Assembly (NCBI GenBank): GCA_023388055.1
Contig: JAEWGW010000016.1
Span: forward strand, 124,001 to 188,000
DNA from: Bacillota bacterium
GTDB taxonomy: Bacteria; Bacillota; Bacilli; Paenibacillales; NBRC-103111
Direction: 5' to 3'
Length of the DNA: 64,000 nt
Made by a program: the position numbers and the translations under genes. Below the pieces are notes generated by a model, which searched no databases, had not been told where the DNA came from, and worked only from the letters and a program-made list of their open reading frames with translations. Shown here piece after piece: positions 31,752-39,992 of the stretch; the stretch's first letter is position 1; the number at the start of each line of letters is the position of its first letter.

Positions 31752-33497
31752 ATGATCAGTCAACTGTCATGGAAGATCGGAGGCCAGCAAGGGGAAGGCG
31801 TGGAGAGCACCGACCGGATTTTCTCTACGGCACTGAACCGGCTGGGGTATTACCTGTATGGGTACCGGCATTTTTCATCCAGGATTAAGGGCGGGCATAC
31901 CAACAACAAGATCCGGATTAGCACCAAGCCTATCCGTGCCATATCCGACAGCTTGGATATCCTGGTCGCTTTTGACCAGGAGAGCATCGATGTAAACGCA
32001 TACGAGCTTCGCGAAAACGGCGTGGTTGTGGCCGACGCCAAATTCAGCCCTGTGCTGCCGGAAGGCACGAAGGCCAGGCTGTTCGCGGTTCCCATCACCC
32101 AGATAGCCGAGGAGCTGGGGACCTCTCTGATGAAAAATATGGTGGCTTCCGGCGCTTCCTGGGCTCTTCTGGGTCTGCCCCTCTCCGTCTTCAACAAGGC
32201 GGTGGAGGAGGAATTCGGCCGCAAGGGCCCGGCAGTTGTGGAGAAAAATGTGGAGGCGGTCAAACGCGGCGCCGAATTTATTCTGAGCCTGGCAGGCGGT
32301 CCGCTGGAGGAATTCCGGCTGGAGCCGGCAGACGGCAAGGAAAAGCTCTTTATGATCGGGAACGATGCCATTGCCCTGGGGGCTTTGGCTGCCGGCTGCC
32401 GGTTTATGCCCGCATATCCCATTACTCCCGCGTCGGAAATTATGGAATATCTGATTAAGGCGCTGCCTAAATTCGGCGGCACCGTTATTCAAACCGAGGA
32501 TGAAATCGCGGCGATTACCATGGCCATCGGCGCCAGCTATGGCGGGGCCAGAGCCATGACCGCGTCGGCAGGTCCCGGACTGTCGTTGATGATGGAGGCC
32601 ATCGGCCTGGCCGGTATGACGGAAACCCCCGTGGTGGTGGTGGATACCCAGCGCGGAGGCCCGTCCACAGGACTTCCTACCAAGCAGGAGCAAAGCGATG
32701 TGTTTGCCATGATTTATGGGACCCATGGGGAAATTCCCAAGATTGTTTTGGCGCCCAGCACCATTGAGGAGTGCTTCTATGATACCATCGAAGCCTTCAA
32801 TCTGGCGGAGGAGTATCAGTGCCCGGTTATCCTGTTGACCGATCTGCAGCTTTCTCTGGGCAAACAATCCTCGGATATTTTTGACTATAAAAAAATCGCC
32901 ATCAAGAGAGGCAAGCTGACGGATCAGCTGCCTGAGCTGGGTGAGCATGAGCTGTTCAAGCGTTATGCTGCGAGCTCTGACGGAGTTTCTCCGCGTGTAA
33001 TCCCCGGAACCAAACATGGCCTTCATCACGTAACAGGGGTGGAGCATGATGAAGCCGGGCGTCCGTCGGAATCGCCGGTTAACCGCAAAAACATGATGGA
33101 CAAACGCCTGGCGAAGCTCAAGTCGATTCATGTAACCGATGCCATTAAGATTCACAAGGGCCACACGGATCCGGATATGCTGATCATCGGTATGGGCTCC
33201 ACTCTGGGCACCATCGATGAAGGCAGAGCGCGGCTGGAGGAGGAAGGCATCAAAACCGCCCATATCACCATCCGGCAGCTGCATCCGTTCCCCACAGAGG
33301 AGCTGGCACCCCATATCAACCGCGCCAGAAAGGTGGTTGTGGTGGAGAACAACGCTACCGGACAGCTGGCAAGCCTCCTTAAGCTGAACCTAGGCCAGGC
33401 GGATAAGGTGCACAGTGTCTTGAAATACGACGGCAATCCGTTCCTGCCGGCGGAAATTCACAAAGCATGCAAGGGGCTGATCGTATGGCAACGATGA
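31752..33497 (+). CDS. korA: 2-oxoacid:ferredoxin oxidoreductase, fused gamma-alpha subunit
   Basis: Subunit of an enzyme that oxidatively decarboxylates a 2-oxoacid (2-oxoglutarate is the usual annotation) to acyl-CoA with ferredoxin as electron acceptor. Residues 1-190 form the gamma domain (WKIGGQQGEGVESTDRIFS). The alpha domain with MPAYPITPASEIMEYL starts near 210, continues with TASAGPGLSLMMEAIGLAGM and DTQRGGPSTGLPTKQEQSD, and ends with a transketolase C-like part (MLIIGMGSTLGTIDEGR). 581 residues fits the fused KorA. AAGGAG lies 8 bases before ATG 31752. It overlaps korB by 13 bases. Substrate specificity cannot be settled from sequence alone. Confidence 0.93.
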   Translation: MISQLSWKIGGQQGEGVESTDRIFSTALNRLGYYLYGYRHFSSRIKGGHTNNKIRISTKPIRAISDSLDILVAFDQESIDVNAYELRENGVVVADAKFSPVLPEGTKARLFAVPITQIAEELGTSLMKNMVASGASWALLGLPLSVFNKAVEEEFGRKGPAVVEKNVEAVKRGAEFILSLAGGPLEEFRLEPADGKEKLFMIGNDAIALGALAAGCRFMPAYPITPASEIMEYLIKALPKFGGTVIQTEDEIAAITMAIGASYGGARAMTASAGPGLSLMMEAIGLAGMTETPVVVVDTQRGGPSTGLPTKQEQSDVFAMIYGTHGEIPKIVLAPSTIEECFYDTIEAFNLAEEYQCPVILLTDLQLSLGKQSSDIFDYKKIAIKRGKLTDQLPELGEHELFKRYAASSDGVSPRVIPGTKHGLHHVTGVEHDEAGRPSESPVNRKNMMDKRLAKLKSIHVTDAIKIHKGHTDPDMLIIGMGSTLGTIDEGRARLEEEGIKTAHITIRQLHPFPTEELAPHINRARKVVVVENNATGQLASLLKLNLGQADKVHSVLKYDGNPFLPAEIHKACKGLIVWQR

Positions 33498-34351
33498 AGG
33501 ACTTTCGCAATAATGTGAAACCAAACTGGTGTCCGGGCTGCGGGGATTTCTCCGTACAGGCGGCCATTCAGCGCGCGGCGGCTAATGTGGGGCTGACACC
33601 GGAAAGCCTGGCTGTAGTATCGGGCATCGGATGCTCCGGCCGGATCTCCGGCTATATTAACGCCTACGGCTTCCACGGCATTCACGGACGCTCCCTGCCC
33701 ATCGCCCAGGGCCTCAAGATGGCCAACCGCGAGCTGACCGTCATTGCCGCCGGCGGCGACGGAGATGGCTTCGCTATCGGGATGGGTCATACCGTTCACG
33801 CTATCCGGCGGAATATCGATATGACTTACATCGTCATGGATAATCAGATTTACGGATTGACCAAGGGCCAGACCTCACCGCGCAGTGCAATGGGCTTCAA
33901 AACCAAAAGCACGCCGGGAGGCTCCATCGAATCGACACTGTCCCCGTTGGAGGTTGCCCTGTCAGCAGGCGCCACCTTCGTGGCCCAATCCTTCTCCAGC
34001 GAGCTGAAACAGCTTACCGCTTTGATTGAAGCAGGCATCCGGCATAAGGGATTTTCCCTGATTAACGTATACAGCCCCTGCGTTACCTTCAACAAGGTGA
34101 ATACCTATGACTGGTTCAAGGAAAATCTGGTCAATCTGGATCAGGAAGAGGGCTATGATCCCGGCAACCGGATTCAGGCGATGACCCGGTTAATGGAGAC
34201 AAACGGCCTGCTTACCGGCCTCATCTATCAGGACACCACCAAACCATCCTACGAAGACCAGGTAACGGGTTTTAGGCAGGAAGGGATTTCCAAGCAAAAT
34301 ATCCAGATTACGGAGGATGAATTTGAACGTTTGGTGGCAGAATTTAAATAA
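33485..34351 (+). CDS. korB: 2-oxoacid:ferredoxin oxidoreductase, beta (TPP) subunit
   Basis: Thiamine-diphosphate-binding subunit partnered with korA. It carries KPNWCPGCGDFSVQAAIQRA, IGCSGRISGYINAYGFHGIH and the TPP/Mg motif AAGGDGDGFAIGMGHTVHA with MDNQIYGLTKGQTSPRS. At 288 residues it has no ferredoxin-like cluster domain, so clusters would be limited to the motif near residue 20 and any separate ferredoxin. ATG 33485 lies 7 bases after AAGGGG within korA; an in-frame TTG/ATG upstream is less favourable. A terminator follows, so korAB forms a two-gene operon. Confidence 0.93.
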   Translation: MATMKDFRNNVKPNWCPGCGDFSVQAAIQRAAANVGLTPESLAVVSGIGCSGRISGYINAYGFHGIHGRSLPIAQGLKMANRELTVIAAGGDGDGFAIGMGHTVHAIRRNIDMTYIVMDNQIYGLTKGQTSPRSAMGFKTKSTPGGSIESTLSPLEVALSAGATFVAQSFSSELKQLTALIEAGIRHKGFSLINVYSPCVTFNKVNTYDWFKENLVNLDQEEGYDPGNRIQAMTRLMETNGLLTGLIYQDTTKPSYEDQVTGFRQEGISKQNIQITEDEFERLVAEFK

Positions 34352-34368
34352 TGGTTTAAAAAAATTCC

Positions 34369-34397
34369 GGCATATGTGAAAAACATATGCCATTTTT
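34369..34397 (+). terminator. Rho-independent terminator after korB
   Basis: GGCATATGT pairs perfectly with ACATATGCC (34383-34391), followed by ATTTTTA. Confidence 0.82.
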
Positions 34398-34406
34398 ACG
34401 CGGTCT

Positions 34407-34415
34407 TGTTATAAT
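34407..34415 (+). promoter_or_regulatory. Extended -10 promoter of pduL
   Basis: TGTTATAAT is an extended -10; no -35 of quality is seen. It lies between the korB terminator and the pduL start. Confidence 0.45.
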
Positions 34416-34478
34416 AGAAAACGAGTATAACAGTACTTCAAAAATATGAATACAGTTGGAAGGCAGGAGACCTCAATC

Positions 34479-35048
34479 ATGAAACTGGTTCCCGTAGGCG
34501 TATCAGCCCGGCACATCCATTTATCCCGCGAGCACATCGACATCCTGTTTGGAGCAGGCTACGAATTGAAGAACATGAAGGACCTTTCCCAACCTGGCCA
34601 ATATGCCGCAGAAGAAACTGTAGCAGTTATCGGCGCTAAGGGCAAGTTCGATAAAGTCCGGATCCTGGGTCCGGAACGCCCCAAAACACAGCTTGAAATT
34701 TCGAAAACAGATTCCTTTGCACTGGGCGTAGCCGCTCCGGTACGGGAATCCGGCAAAACCGAAGGCACGCCCGGCATCAAGATCGTTGGCCCTGCCGGCG
34801 AAGTTGTAACCGAGGACGGCGTTATCGTCGCTGCCCGCCACATCCACTTCCACACCTCCGATGCCGAGAAGTGGGGCATTAAGGACAAACAGCTGTTGTC
34901 CGTTAAGGTGAAGAGCGACCGTCCGGTTATTTTCGAGGACGTGATTGCCCGCGTCAGCGATTCCTTTGCTTTGGATATGCATATCGACACAGACGAAGCC
35001 AATGCTGCCAGTGTTAAAAACGGCGACCAGGCTGAAGTCCTGCTGTAA
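34479..35048 (+). CDS. pduL: PduL-type phosphate acyltransferase
   Basis: A 189-residue PduL-family phosphotransacylase, which exchanges CoA and phosphate on propanoyl or acetyl groups. The paired histidine motifs that bind zinc are present: VGVSARHIHLSREHID near the N terminus and IVAARHIHFHTSDAEKWG near residue 115. The N-terminal encapsulation peptide of microcompartment members is absent, as the protein starts directly at MKLVPVGVSARHI. No microcompartment shell genes are nearby. AGGAGA (34465-34470) lies 8 bases before the ATG. Its position next to korAB suggests that acyl-CoA made by that enzyme may be converted to acyl phosphate for ATP or for excretion, but this is inference. Confidence 0.9.
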   Translation: MKLVPVGVSARHIHLSREHIDILFGAGYELKNMKDLSQPGQYAAEETVAVIGAKGKFDKVRILGPERPKTQLEISKTDSFALGVAAPVRESGKTEGTPGIKIVGPAGEVVTEDGVIVAARHIHFHTSDAEKWGIKDKQLLSVKVKSDRPVIFEDVIARVSDSFALDMHIDTDEANAASVKNGDQAEVLL

Positions 35049-35057
35049 GTGATTCCC

Positions 35058-35090
35058 GCCGGTCCGGATTAGCTCCGAGGCCGGCCTTTT
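35058..35090 (+). terminator. Rho-independent terminator after pduL
   Basis: GCCGG and CCGGC form the base of an imperfect stem, followed by TTTTC. Confidence 0.6.
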
Positions 35091-35234
35091 CATACCCTAC
35101 ATACAGTGTCCTGCTGCGTGTCTAACACCGGTGGGGCATTGTTTTTTTATGGGGAGGATTGGCTAAAGCAGGATCTTATGCAATAATAGTTAAATAAAAT
35201 TAATTAAAAATAGTAAACAAAAGTGGGGGGTTAC

Positions 35235-35699
35235 ATGAAAACACAGCTTTCCTTTATTGCCAACTTTATGTGGAGAGAGTCCTTGCGCAATATAAATGCC
35301 CAACTCACCGCTTCAGAGGCCAGACAGTTCAATTCCAATGACTATTATTATTTAACGACGATTTATTATCTGGGCAAACCACGGTTCTCTCAAGTGGCAG
35401 ATGCGCTCAAGCTGACCAAGCCGGCGGTTTCCGCTATTGTCCGGAAGCTGGCGGGGCTGGGCTTGGTAGAAAAGAAGCAGTCTCCTGATGACGGCAGAGT
35501 TTTTTTTGCAGTGGTAACCGAGAAAGGGAAGCAGATTGTGGAGGGGGATGAAGAGCTGTATGCGCGGCTGGAAATGCTGATCCGGTCTTCCCTGCAGACG
35601 AAGGAGCACCAAACCTTGATGGAGGAGCTGCTGGCGGCTATGACACGTGAAATGGAGAAGCTGATCCGCGACGAGATAACGGAGAAATCTGGCATATGA
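35235..35699 (+). CDS. MarR-family transcriptional regulator
   Basis: A 154-residue winged-helix regulator. The MarR layout is visible: an N-terminal helix, YYLTTIYYLGKPRFSQVADA, the recognition helix LTKPAVSAIVRKLAGLG and the wing VEKKQSPDDGRVFFAVVTEK. Starts at 35223 (GTG) or 35235 (ATG); GTGGGGGG ends 4 bases before the ATG, which is preferred. The stop overlaps the SDR gene start by ATGA, so the two are co-expressed and the regulator probably controls both. Ligand unknown. The upstream region is AT-rich. Confidence 0.85.
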   Translation: MKTQLSFIANFMWRESLRNINAQLTASEARQFNSNDYYYLTTIYYLGKPRFSQVADALKLTKPAVSAIVRKLAGLGLVEKKQSPDDGRVFFAVVTEKGKQIVEGDEELYARLEMLIRSSLQTKEHQTLMEELLAAMTREMEKLIRDEITEKSGI

Positions 35700-36790
35700 A
35701 ACAGCGGTTTATAAACAAGAGGGTTGTGATTATCGGCGCATCCGGAGGATTGGGGGAGGCTTATGCTCAAGCCTTCCAGGATGAGGGGGCAAGCTTAATG
35801 CTGGTTTCACGGAGCCCGGAGAAGGTACAAGCCTTGAGGGAGCGGCTGGGAGGAGAAACGGCTGTTGCAGCGGCGGATATAACCGATGAAACAGCAGTAC
35901 GGAAGCTAGTGGAGGTTGTGGGAGAGTGGTGCGGCGGCGGTGGAGTTGACGTGGTGGTCAATGCGACCGGCTTCGATGTGCGCAAGTCCCTGGCTGTGCA
36001 TGAACTGGAGGAAATCCGCCTGACACTGGACACGAATCTCCTGGGGGCCATTCTGATTACCCGCCAATTTCTGCCGGTGATGAAAAACAGCTCCGGAAGC
36101 ACCATCGTTCACATGGGCGGTTTTGCAGACGGAAGGCTGGCGTTTCCTTATTACAGCGTGGATGTGGCCAGCCGCGCCGGGATTCATGCCTTCACAGAAG
36201 CCATGAACCGGGAGCTGAAGCAGGAGGGCAGCAGAGTGACGGCAACCTACTTCTGCCCGAATTCAGCGGACACCCCCGCAGAGCGTCCGTTTCACCAGGT
36301 GTGGAAGGAGATGGGCATCGCCATTTCCTCCCCGGAGCAGGTGGCGGCGGAGCTGCTGGATGCAGTAGCGCGCAAGCGGACCGTGTGGCTGATGGGCGGG
36401 CTGCCAACAAGAGCTTTTGCCAAGCTGAATGTGCTGGCTCCAGGACTTGCGGATAAGCTCCTGCTGAACCGTTACGGACGGATCCTGCAGAAGCACTTCG
36501 GCGGCGGGGGAACCCTGCTTTCTACCCAGTCTGCCAGGAAAAAAACCTTGAGAGCAGCGGCCATTGTTATGATTGTCCTGTCGTTTATTCTGTACGCGCT
36601 GCTTCCGGTGCTTCCATTCCTGCCATTGACGCTCAGAATGAAGTCGGTAGCCGGCGGTGTGTTAATCGGCGCAAGTGAAATCGTTTTTTGGACAGGGGCT
36701 GTTATCCTGGGGAAGGAAGCGGTGGCGAAATACAAGAGGTGGATGAATCCCCTTCATTGGTTTTGCTGCGGGAAACGGCCTGGGGTTTAA
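35696..36790 (+). CDS. SDR-fold membrane protein lacking the catalytic lysine
   Basis: A 364-residue protein with an N-terminal short-chain dehydrogenase fold (VVIIGASGGLGEAYAQAF, VVVNATGFDVRKSL). A C-terminal region with two probable transmembrane helices follows, about residues 285-310 (AAAIVMIVLSFILYALLPVL) and 318-342 (VAGGVLIGASEIVFWTGAVI). Where classical SDRs have YxxxK, this one reads FPYYSVDVASRAG: the tyrosine is kept but the lysine is replaced, and the preceding catalytic serine segment reads VHMGGFAD. It may thus be an atypical or inactive reductase anchored to the membrane. It is translationally coupled to the marR gene. Function unknown. Confidence 0.75.
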   Translation: MKQRFINKRVVIIGASGGLGEAYAQAFQDEGASLMLVSRSPEKVQALRERLGGETAVAAADITDETAVRKLVEVVGEWCGGGGVDVVVNATGFDVRKSLAVHELEEIRLTLDTNLLGAILITRQFLPVMKNSSGSTIVHMGGFADGRLAFPYYSVDVASRAGIHAFTEAMNRELKQEGSRVTATYFCPNSADTPAERPFHQVWKEMGIAISSPEQVAAELLDAVARKRTVWLMGGLPTRAFAKLNVLAPGLADKLLLNRYGRILQKHFGGGGTLLSTQSARKKTLRAAAIVMIVLSFILYALLPVLPFLPLTLRMKSVAGGVLIGASEIVFWTGAVILGKEAVAKYKRWMNPLHWFCCGKRPGV

Positions 36791-36810
36791 TAGGACTTAC
36801 GTCTAACCTA

Positions 36811-36819
36811 TGTTATAAT
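36811..36819 (+). promoter_or_regulatory. Extended -10 promoter of miaB
   Basis: TGTTATAAT about 60 bases before the miaB start; the -35 position is not recognisable. Confidence 0.45.
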
Positions 36820-36878
36820 TAATGCTGATTGCCTGTTTTAGCATACGATATATCAGACATATAAAGGTGGTATGACGA

Positions 36879-38474
36879 ATGAAAAAGGGGAACCAGCAAC
36901 CAGCGGACTTAAAATCCGCCCCGGTCAAGGATTACTCCGCCTATTTTGATTTTTCCGATGCCAAGGTGCTGGAGGAAAAGGACGGCAAAACCACATACCG
37001 GATCAAGGGCAGAACGGTGCAGATCAACAGCCAGCCTGATTATAAGGAAGGTAAACGCCGCGGCCGGGAGGAAATCGAGGTCCAATACGAATCCTCGATT
37101 CCCGAAGAACTGAAGGGGTTGGGCAAGGGCAAGTATTATACCATTTACACCTTCGGCTGCCAGATGAACGAGAATGATACCGACACCATGAAGGGCATTC
37201 TGGAGGAGCTTGGTTTCCAGGAGACTCAGGACCGGAAACAGACGGATCTCATTCTCTTCAACACCTGTGCCGTCCGGGAAAATGCGGAGGATAAGGTTTT
37301 TGGCGAGCTGGGCCATATGAAGGTGCTGAAGCAGGAAAAGCCGGGGCTCATTCTCGGTGTCTGCGGCTGCATGTCCCAGGAAGAAAACGTAGTAGGACGT
37401 ATTCTGAGAAGTTATCCCTTTGTGGATCTGATCTTCGGTACCCATAATATCCACCGGCTGCCCTTCCTGCTGCAGGAGGCCTATTTCGATAAGGAAATGG
37501 TCGTGGAGGTATGGTCCCGGGAAGGCCATATTATTGAGAATCTGCCCAAGAAGCGGGAGGGTATCAAAGCCTCAGTGAACATCATGTACGGCTGTGACAA
37601 GTTCTGCACATACTGTATCGTGCCTTATACCCGGGGCAAGGAGCGCAGCCGCAGACCGGAGGATGTAATTGCGGAGGTACGGGAGCTGGCGCGCCAAGGC
37701 TTCCGCGAGGTGATGCTGCTGGGGCAGAACGTAAACGCCTACGGCAAGGATTTCACGGACCGGACCTACAGCTTTGGGGATCTGATGGATGAAATGAGGC
37801 AAATCGGCATTCCGCGAATCCGGTTCACCACCTCGCATCCCCGGGATTTCGACGACCATCTGATCGAGGTGCTGGCCAAAAAGGGCAACCTGATGGAGCA
37901 TATCCATCTGCCGGTGCAGTCCGGAAGCTCTGAGGTGCTGAAGGCCATGACCCGCAAGTACAACCGGGAGCACTATCTGGAGCTTGTGCGGAAAATCCGT
38001 CTGGCCATCCCTGATGTAGTGCTGACCACGGATATTATTGTTGGTTTCCCCGGTGAAACCGAGGAGCAATTCGAGGAAACCATGTCCCTGGTACGGGAAG
38101 TGGGATATGATGCGGCCTATACCTTCCTGTATTCACCGCGGGAGGGGACACCTGCCGCCAAGATGAAGGATGATGTGCCGGAGCAGGTGAAGAAGGAACG
38201 GCTGTACCGCTTAAATGATCTGATGGCTGAGCTGAGCAAGGCCAGCAACGAAAGGCTGAAGGGCCAGGTGGTGGAGGTGCTGGTGGAAGGGGAAAGCAAA
38301 ACCAACTCCAGCGTGCTGGCCGCCAGAACCCGGACAATGAAGCTGGTTCATTTTGAGGGACCGAAGGAGCTGATCGGACAGCTGGTCCAGGTGCAGATCA
38401 CCGAGCCCCAAACCTGGCTGCTTCGGGGCCAGCTTATTCATATAAACGCAGGAAAGGTAGGAACACCGGCATGA
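36879..38474 (+). CDS. miaB: tRNA-2-methylthio-N6-dimethylallyladenosine synthase
   Basis: Radical SAM methylthiotransferase acting on A37 of tRNAs that read codons starting with U. After an N-terminal extension of about 85 residues, the UPF0004 domain shows TFGCQMNENDTD, FNTCAVRENAED and GVCGCMSQEE. The radical SAM motif CDKFCTYCIVPYTRGKERSR follows, and a TRAM domain ends the protein (531 residues). AAAGGTGG lies 8 bases before the ATG. ricA overlaps its stop by ATGA, as in B. subtilis ymcB-ymcA; in that species RicA acts with RicT/RicF in RNase Y control and modulates tRNA thiolation, which makes the coupling sensible. Confidence 0.96.
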   Translation: MKKGNQQPADLKSAPVKDYSAYFDFSDAKVLEEKDGKTTYRIKGRTVQINSQPDYKEGKRRGREEIEVQYESSIPEELKGLGKGKYYTIYTFGCQMNENDTDTMKGILEELGFQETQDRKQTDLILFNTCAVRENAEDKVFGELGHMKVLKQEKPGLILGVCGCMSQEENVVGRILRSYPFVDLIFGTHNIHRLPFLLQEAYFDKEMVVEVWSREGHIIENLPKKREGIKASVNIMYGCDKFCTYCIVPYTRGKERSRRPEDVIAEVRELARQGFREVMLLGQNVNAYGKDFTDRTYSFGDLMDEMRQIGIPRIRFTTSHPRDFDDHLIEVLAKKGNLMEHIHLPVQSGSSEVLKAMTRKYNREHYLELVRKIRLAIPDVVLTTDIIVGFPGETEEQFEETMSLVREVGYDAAYTFLYSPREGTPAAKMKDDVPEQVKKERLYRLNDLMAELSKASNERLKGQVVEVLVEGESKTNSSVLAARTRTMKLVHFEGPKELIGQLVQVQITEPQTWLLRGQLIHINAGKVGTPA

Positions 38475-38881
38475 GCATGAACCATAACGAAGCTGCAGAG
38501 CGTGAAGCGATAATGGCTAAGGCCCGGGAATTGGCGGAGCTGTTTGCGGACTCGGCGGAGGTGGACACCTACCGCAAGGCGGAGGAGCAGATTGCCGTGA
38601 ATCCCCATGTCCAGGGTCTGATCAGTACTATTAAGAAGAAGCAGAAGGAAGCGGTGGCCTTCGAGCAGACTTTCAAGAACAAGGAGATGGCCAAGGCCAT
38701 CGATGACGAAATTGAAACCCTGCAGAATGAATTGGATGCCATCCCCATTGTAACGGAGTTTCAGGAGACCCAAAGCGATCTGAATTATATGCTTCAGCTG
38801 GTGATGGGCGCCGTCCGGGATACAGTTTCGGAGAAGATTCAGGTGGAAGAGGGCAAGGTGGAAGTAAGCCGGTGCGACTAA
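38471..38881 (+). CDS. ricA: RicA (YmcA/YlbF family) regulatory protein
   Basis: A 136-residue all-helical Com_YlbF-family protein. In B. subtilis RicA forms a complex with RicF and RicT that binds iron-sulfur clusters and directs RNase Y processing, affecting competence, biofilm and sporulation. Characteristic parts are MAKARELAELFADSAEVDTY, LISTIKKKQKEAVAFEQTFK and LNYMLQLVMGAVRDTVSEKI. Only one cysteine is present, near the C terminus (SRCD), fewer than I would expect for a cluster ligand set, so its cluster role may differ. It overlaps miaB by 4 bases. rny is also in this window, 9 kb upstream. Confidence 0.88.
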   Translation: MSMNHNEAAEREAIMAKARELAELFADSAEVDTYRKAEEQIAVNPHVQGLISTIKKKQKEAVAFEQTFKNKEMAKAIDDEIETLQNELDAIPIVTEFQETQSDLNYMLQLVMGAVRDTVSEKIQVEEGKVEVSRCD

Positions 38882-38903
38882 AAGGCAAAGTGAGCTGATC
38901 CAA

Positions 38904-39785
38904 ATGGAACGGAAGCTTGTAAACCCCATCGGTGTCATTGTCGACAGCTTCGGCGTCGGTGTCCGGGAGGGCTTGAGGAAGGCCAAGGAAGTGGGAGCCG
39001 ACGGAGTGCAAATTTATGCGGTGAAAGGGGAAATGGACCCTGATGCGCTTTCGGCTGCGGACCGCAAGGAGCTCAAAGGCTTTATCACGGGGCTGGGGCT
39101 GGAGATATCTGCCCTAGTTGGTGACCTGGGGGGACATGGCTTCCAGGATGCCCGGGCCAATCCGGCCAAAGTCGAGAAGTCCAAACGGATTCTGGACCTG
39201 GCCCTGGAGCTGGGAACGGCGGTGGTCACCACCCACATCGGGATTGTGCCGGAGGACCCCGCAAGTCCCGTGTATACAGCTATGCAGGAGGCCTGTGAGG
39301 AGCTGGCCGGGTACGCTCACCGGAACGGCGCTTTTTTTGCCATTGAGACAGGCCCGGAACGGGCATCACATCTCAAGAGCTTCCTGGATACCCTGTCCAC
39401 CAAAGGGGTCTCCGTCAATTTCGACCCGGCCAATATGGTCATGGTGACGGGGGATGACCCGGTACAGGGGGTGTATACCCTGCGGGATTACATCGTGCAC
39501 ACTCATGTGAAGGACGGGCTGCAGCTGCAGGCTACGGACCCCCGCAATATCTACGGGGCCTTGGGCTATGCGCCTATGGACCATGAAGCCATCGCCCGAA
39601 TGGTGCGGGACGGGGCGTTCTTCCGGGAGGTTCCGCTGGGAGAGGGCAAGGTGGATTTTGACGCTTATTTTGCCGCGCTTCAGGAAATCGGCTACACCGG
39701 TTACCTGACCATCGAGCGTGAGGTGGGAGACCAGCCTGAGACGGACATCCGGCGGGCGGTGGAGTTTATCCGGCGGTACAAGTAA
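38904..39785 (+). CDS. Sugar phosphate isomerase/epimerase family protein (AP_endonuc_2 TIM barrel)
   Basis: A 293-residue xylose isomerase-like TIM barrel. It has barrel strands such as NPIGVIVDSFGVGVREGL, VVTTHIGIVPEDP, FFAIETGPERA, VSVNFDPANMVM and IVHTHVKDG. Metal-ligand positions (E in AIETG, D in FDPAN, H in HTHVKD and E in LTIERE) follow the family. Substrate unknown; members act as epimerases or isomerases of sugars. It is the last gene of the miaB-ricA unit, spaced by 22 bases, and is closed by a strong terminator. No sugar transport or other catabolic gene is adjacent. Confidence 0.83.
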   Translation: MERKLVNPIGVIVDSFGVGVREGLRKAKEVGADGVQIYAVKGEMDPDALSAADRKELKGFITGLGLEISALVGDLGGHGFQDARANPAKVEKSKRILDLALELGTAVVTTHIGIVPEDPASPVYTAMQEACEELAGYAHRNGAFFAIETGPERASHLKSFLDTLSTKGVSVNFDPANMVMVTGDDPVQGVYTLRDYIVHTHVKDGLQLQATDPRNIYGALGYAPMDHEAIARMVRDGAFFREVPLGEGKVDFDAYFAALQEIGYTGYLTIEREVGDQPETDIRRAVEFIRRYK

Positions 39786-39810
39786 TCCGGCTAGGATGGA
39801 AGCAAACGAA

Positions 39811-39840
39811 GGGCAGCGGAGGCATCCGCTGCCCTTTTTT
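39811..39840 (+). terminator. Rho-independent terminator
   Basis: GGGCAGCGGA and TCCGCTGCCC form a perfect 10-bp stem around GGCA, followed by six T residues. Confidence 0.92.
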
Positions 39841-39887
39841 ACTGTACTTCTGCAGATTTTGGCAAAGCCGGGTTAGGCGGTACAGCG

Positions 39888-39916
39888 GTTAGAGAATGTG
39901 GAAAGATTGCATACTA
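39888..39916 (+). promoter_or_regulatory. Weak candidate sigma-G promoter of spoVAA
   Basis: CATACTA (39910-39916) fits the sigma-G -10 CATnnTA, but the -35 at 17 bases (GTTAG) is poor. It is included because spoVA operons are forespore-expressed. Confidence 0.3.
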
Positions 39917-39992
39917 TTCTCACCCGGGGGTGAAGTCTTGGACTTGATTCCTCTTGTGAGTTGACGTTTCCGGCAAAAGGGAGGGGATTTGG

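Noticed and set aside
31643..31888. Small gene overlapping the korA start
   Set aside because: The 81-codon frame overlaps korA in another frame, has no recognised features, and most of its length is a shadow of korA.
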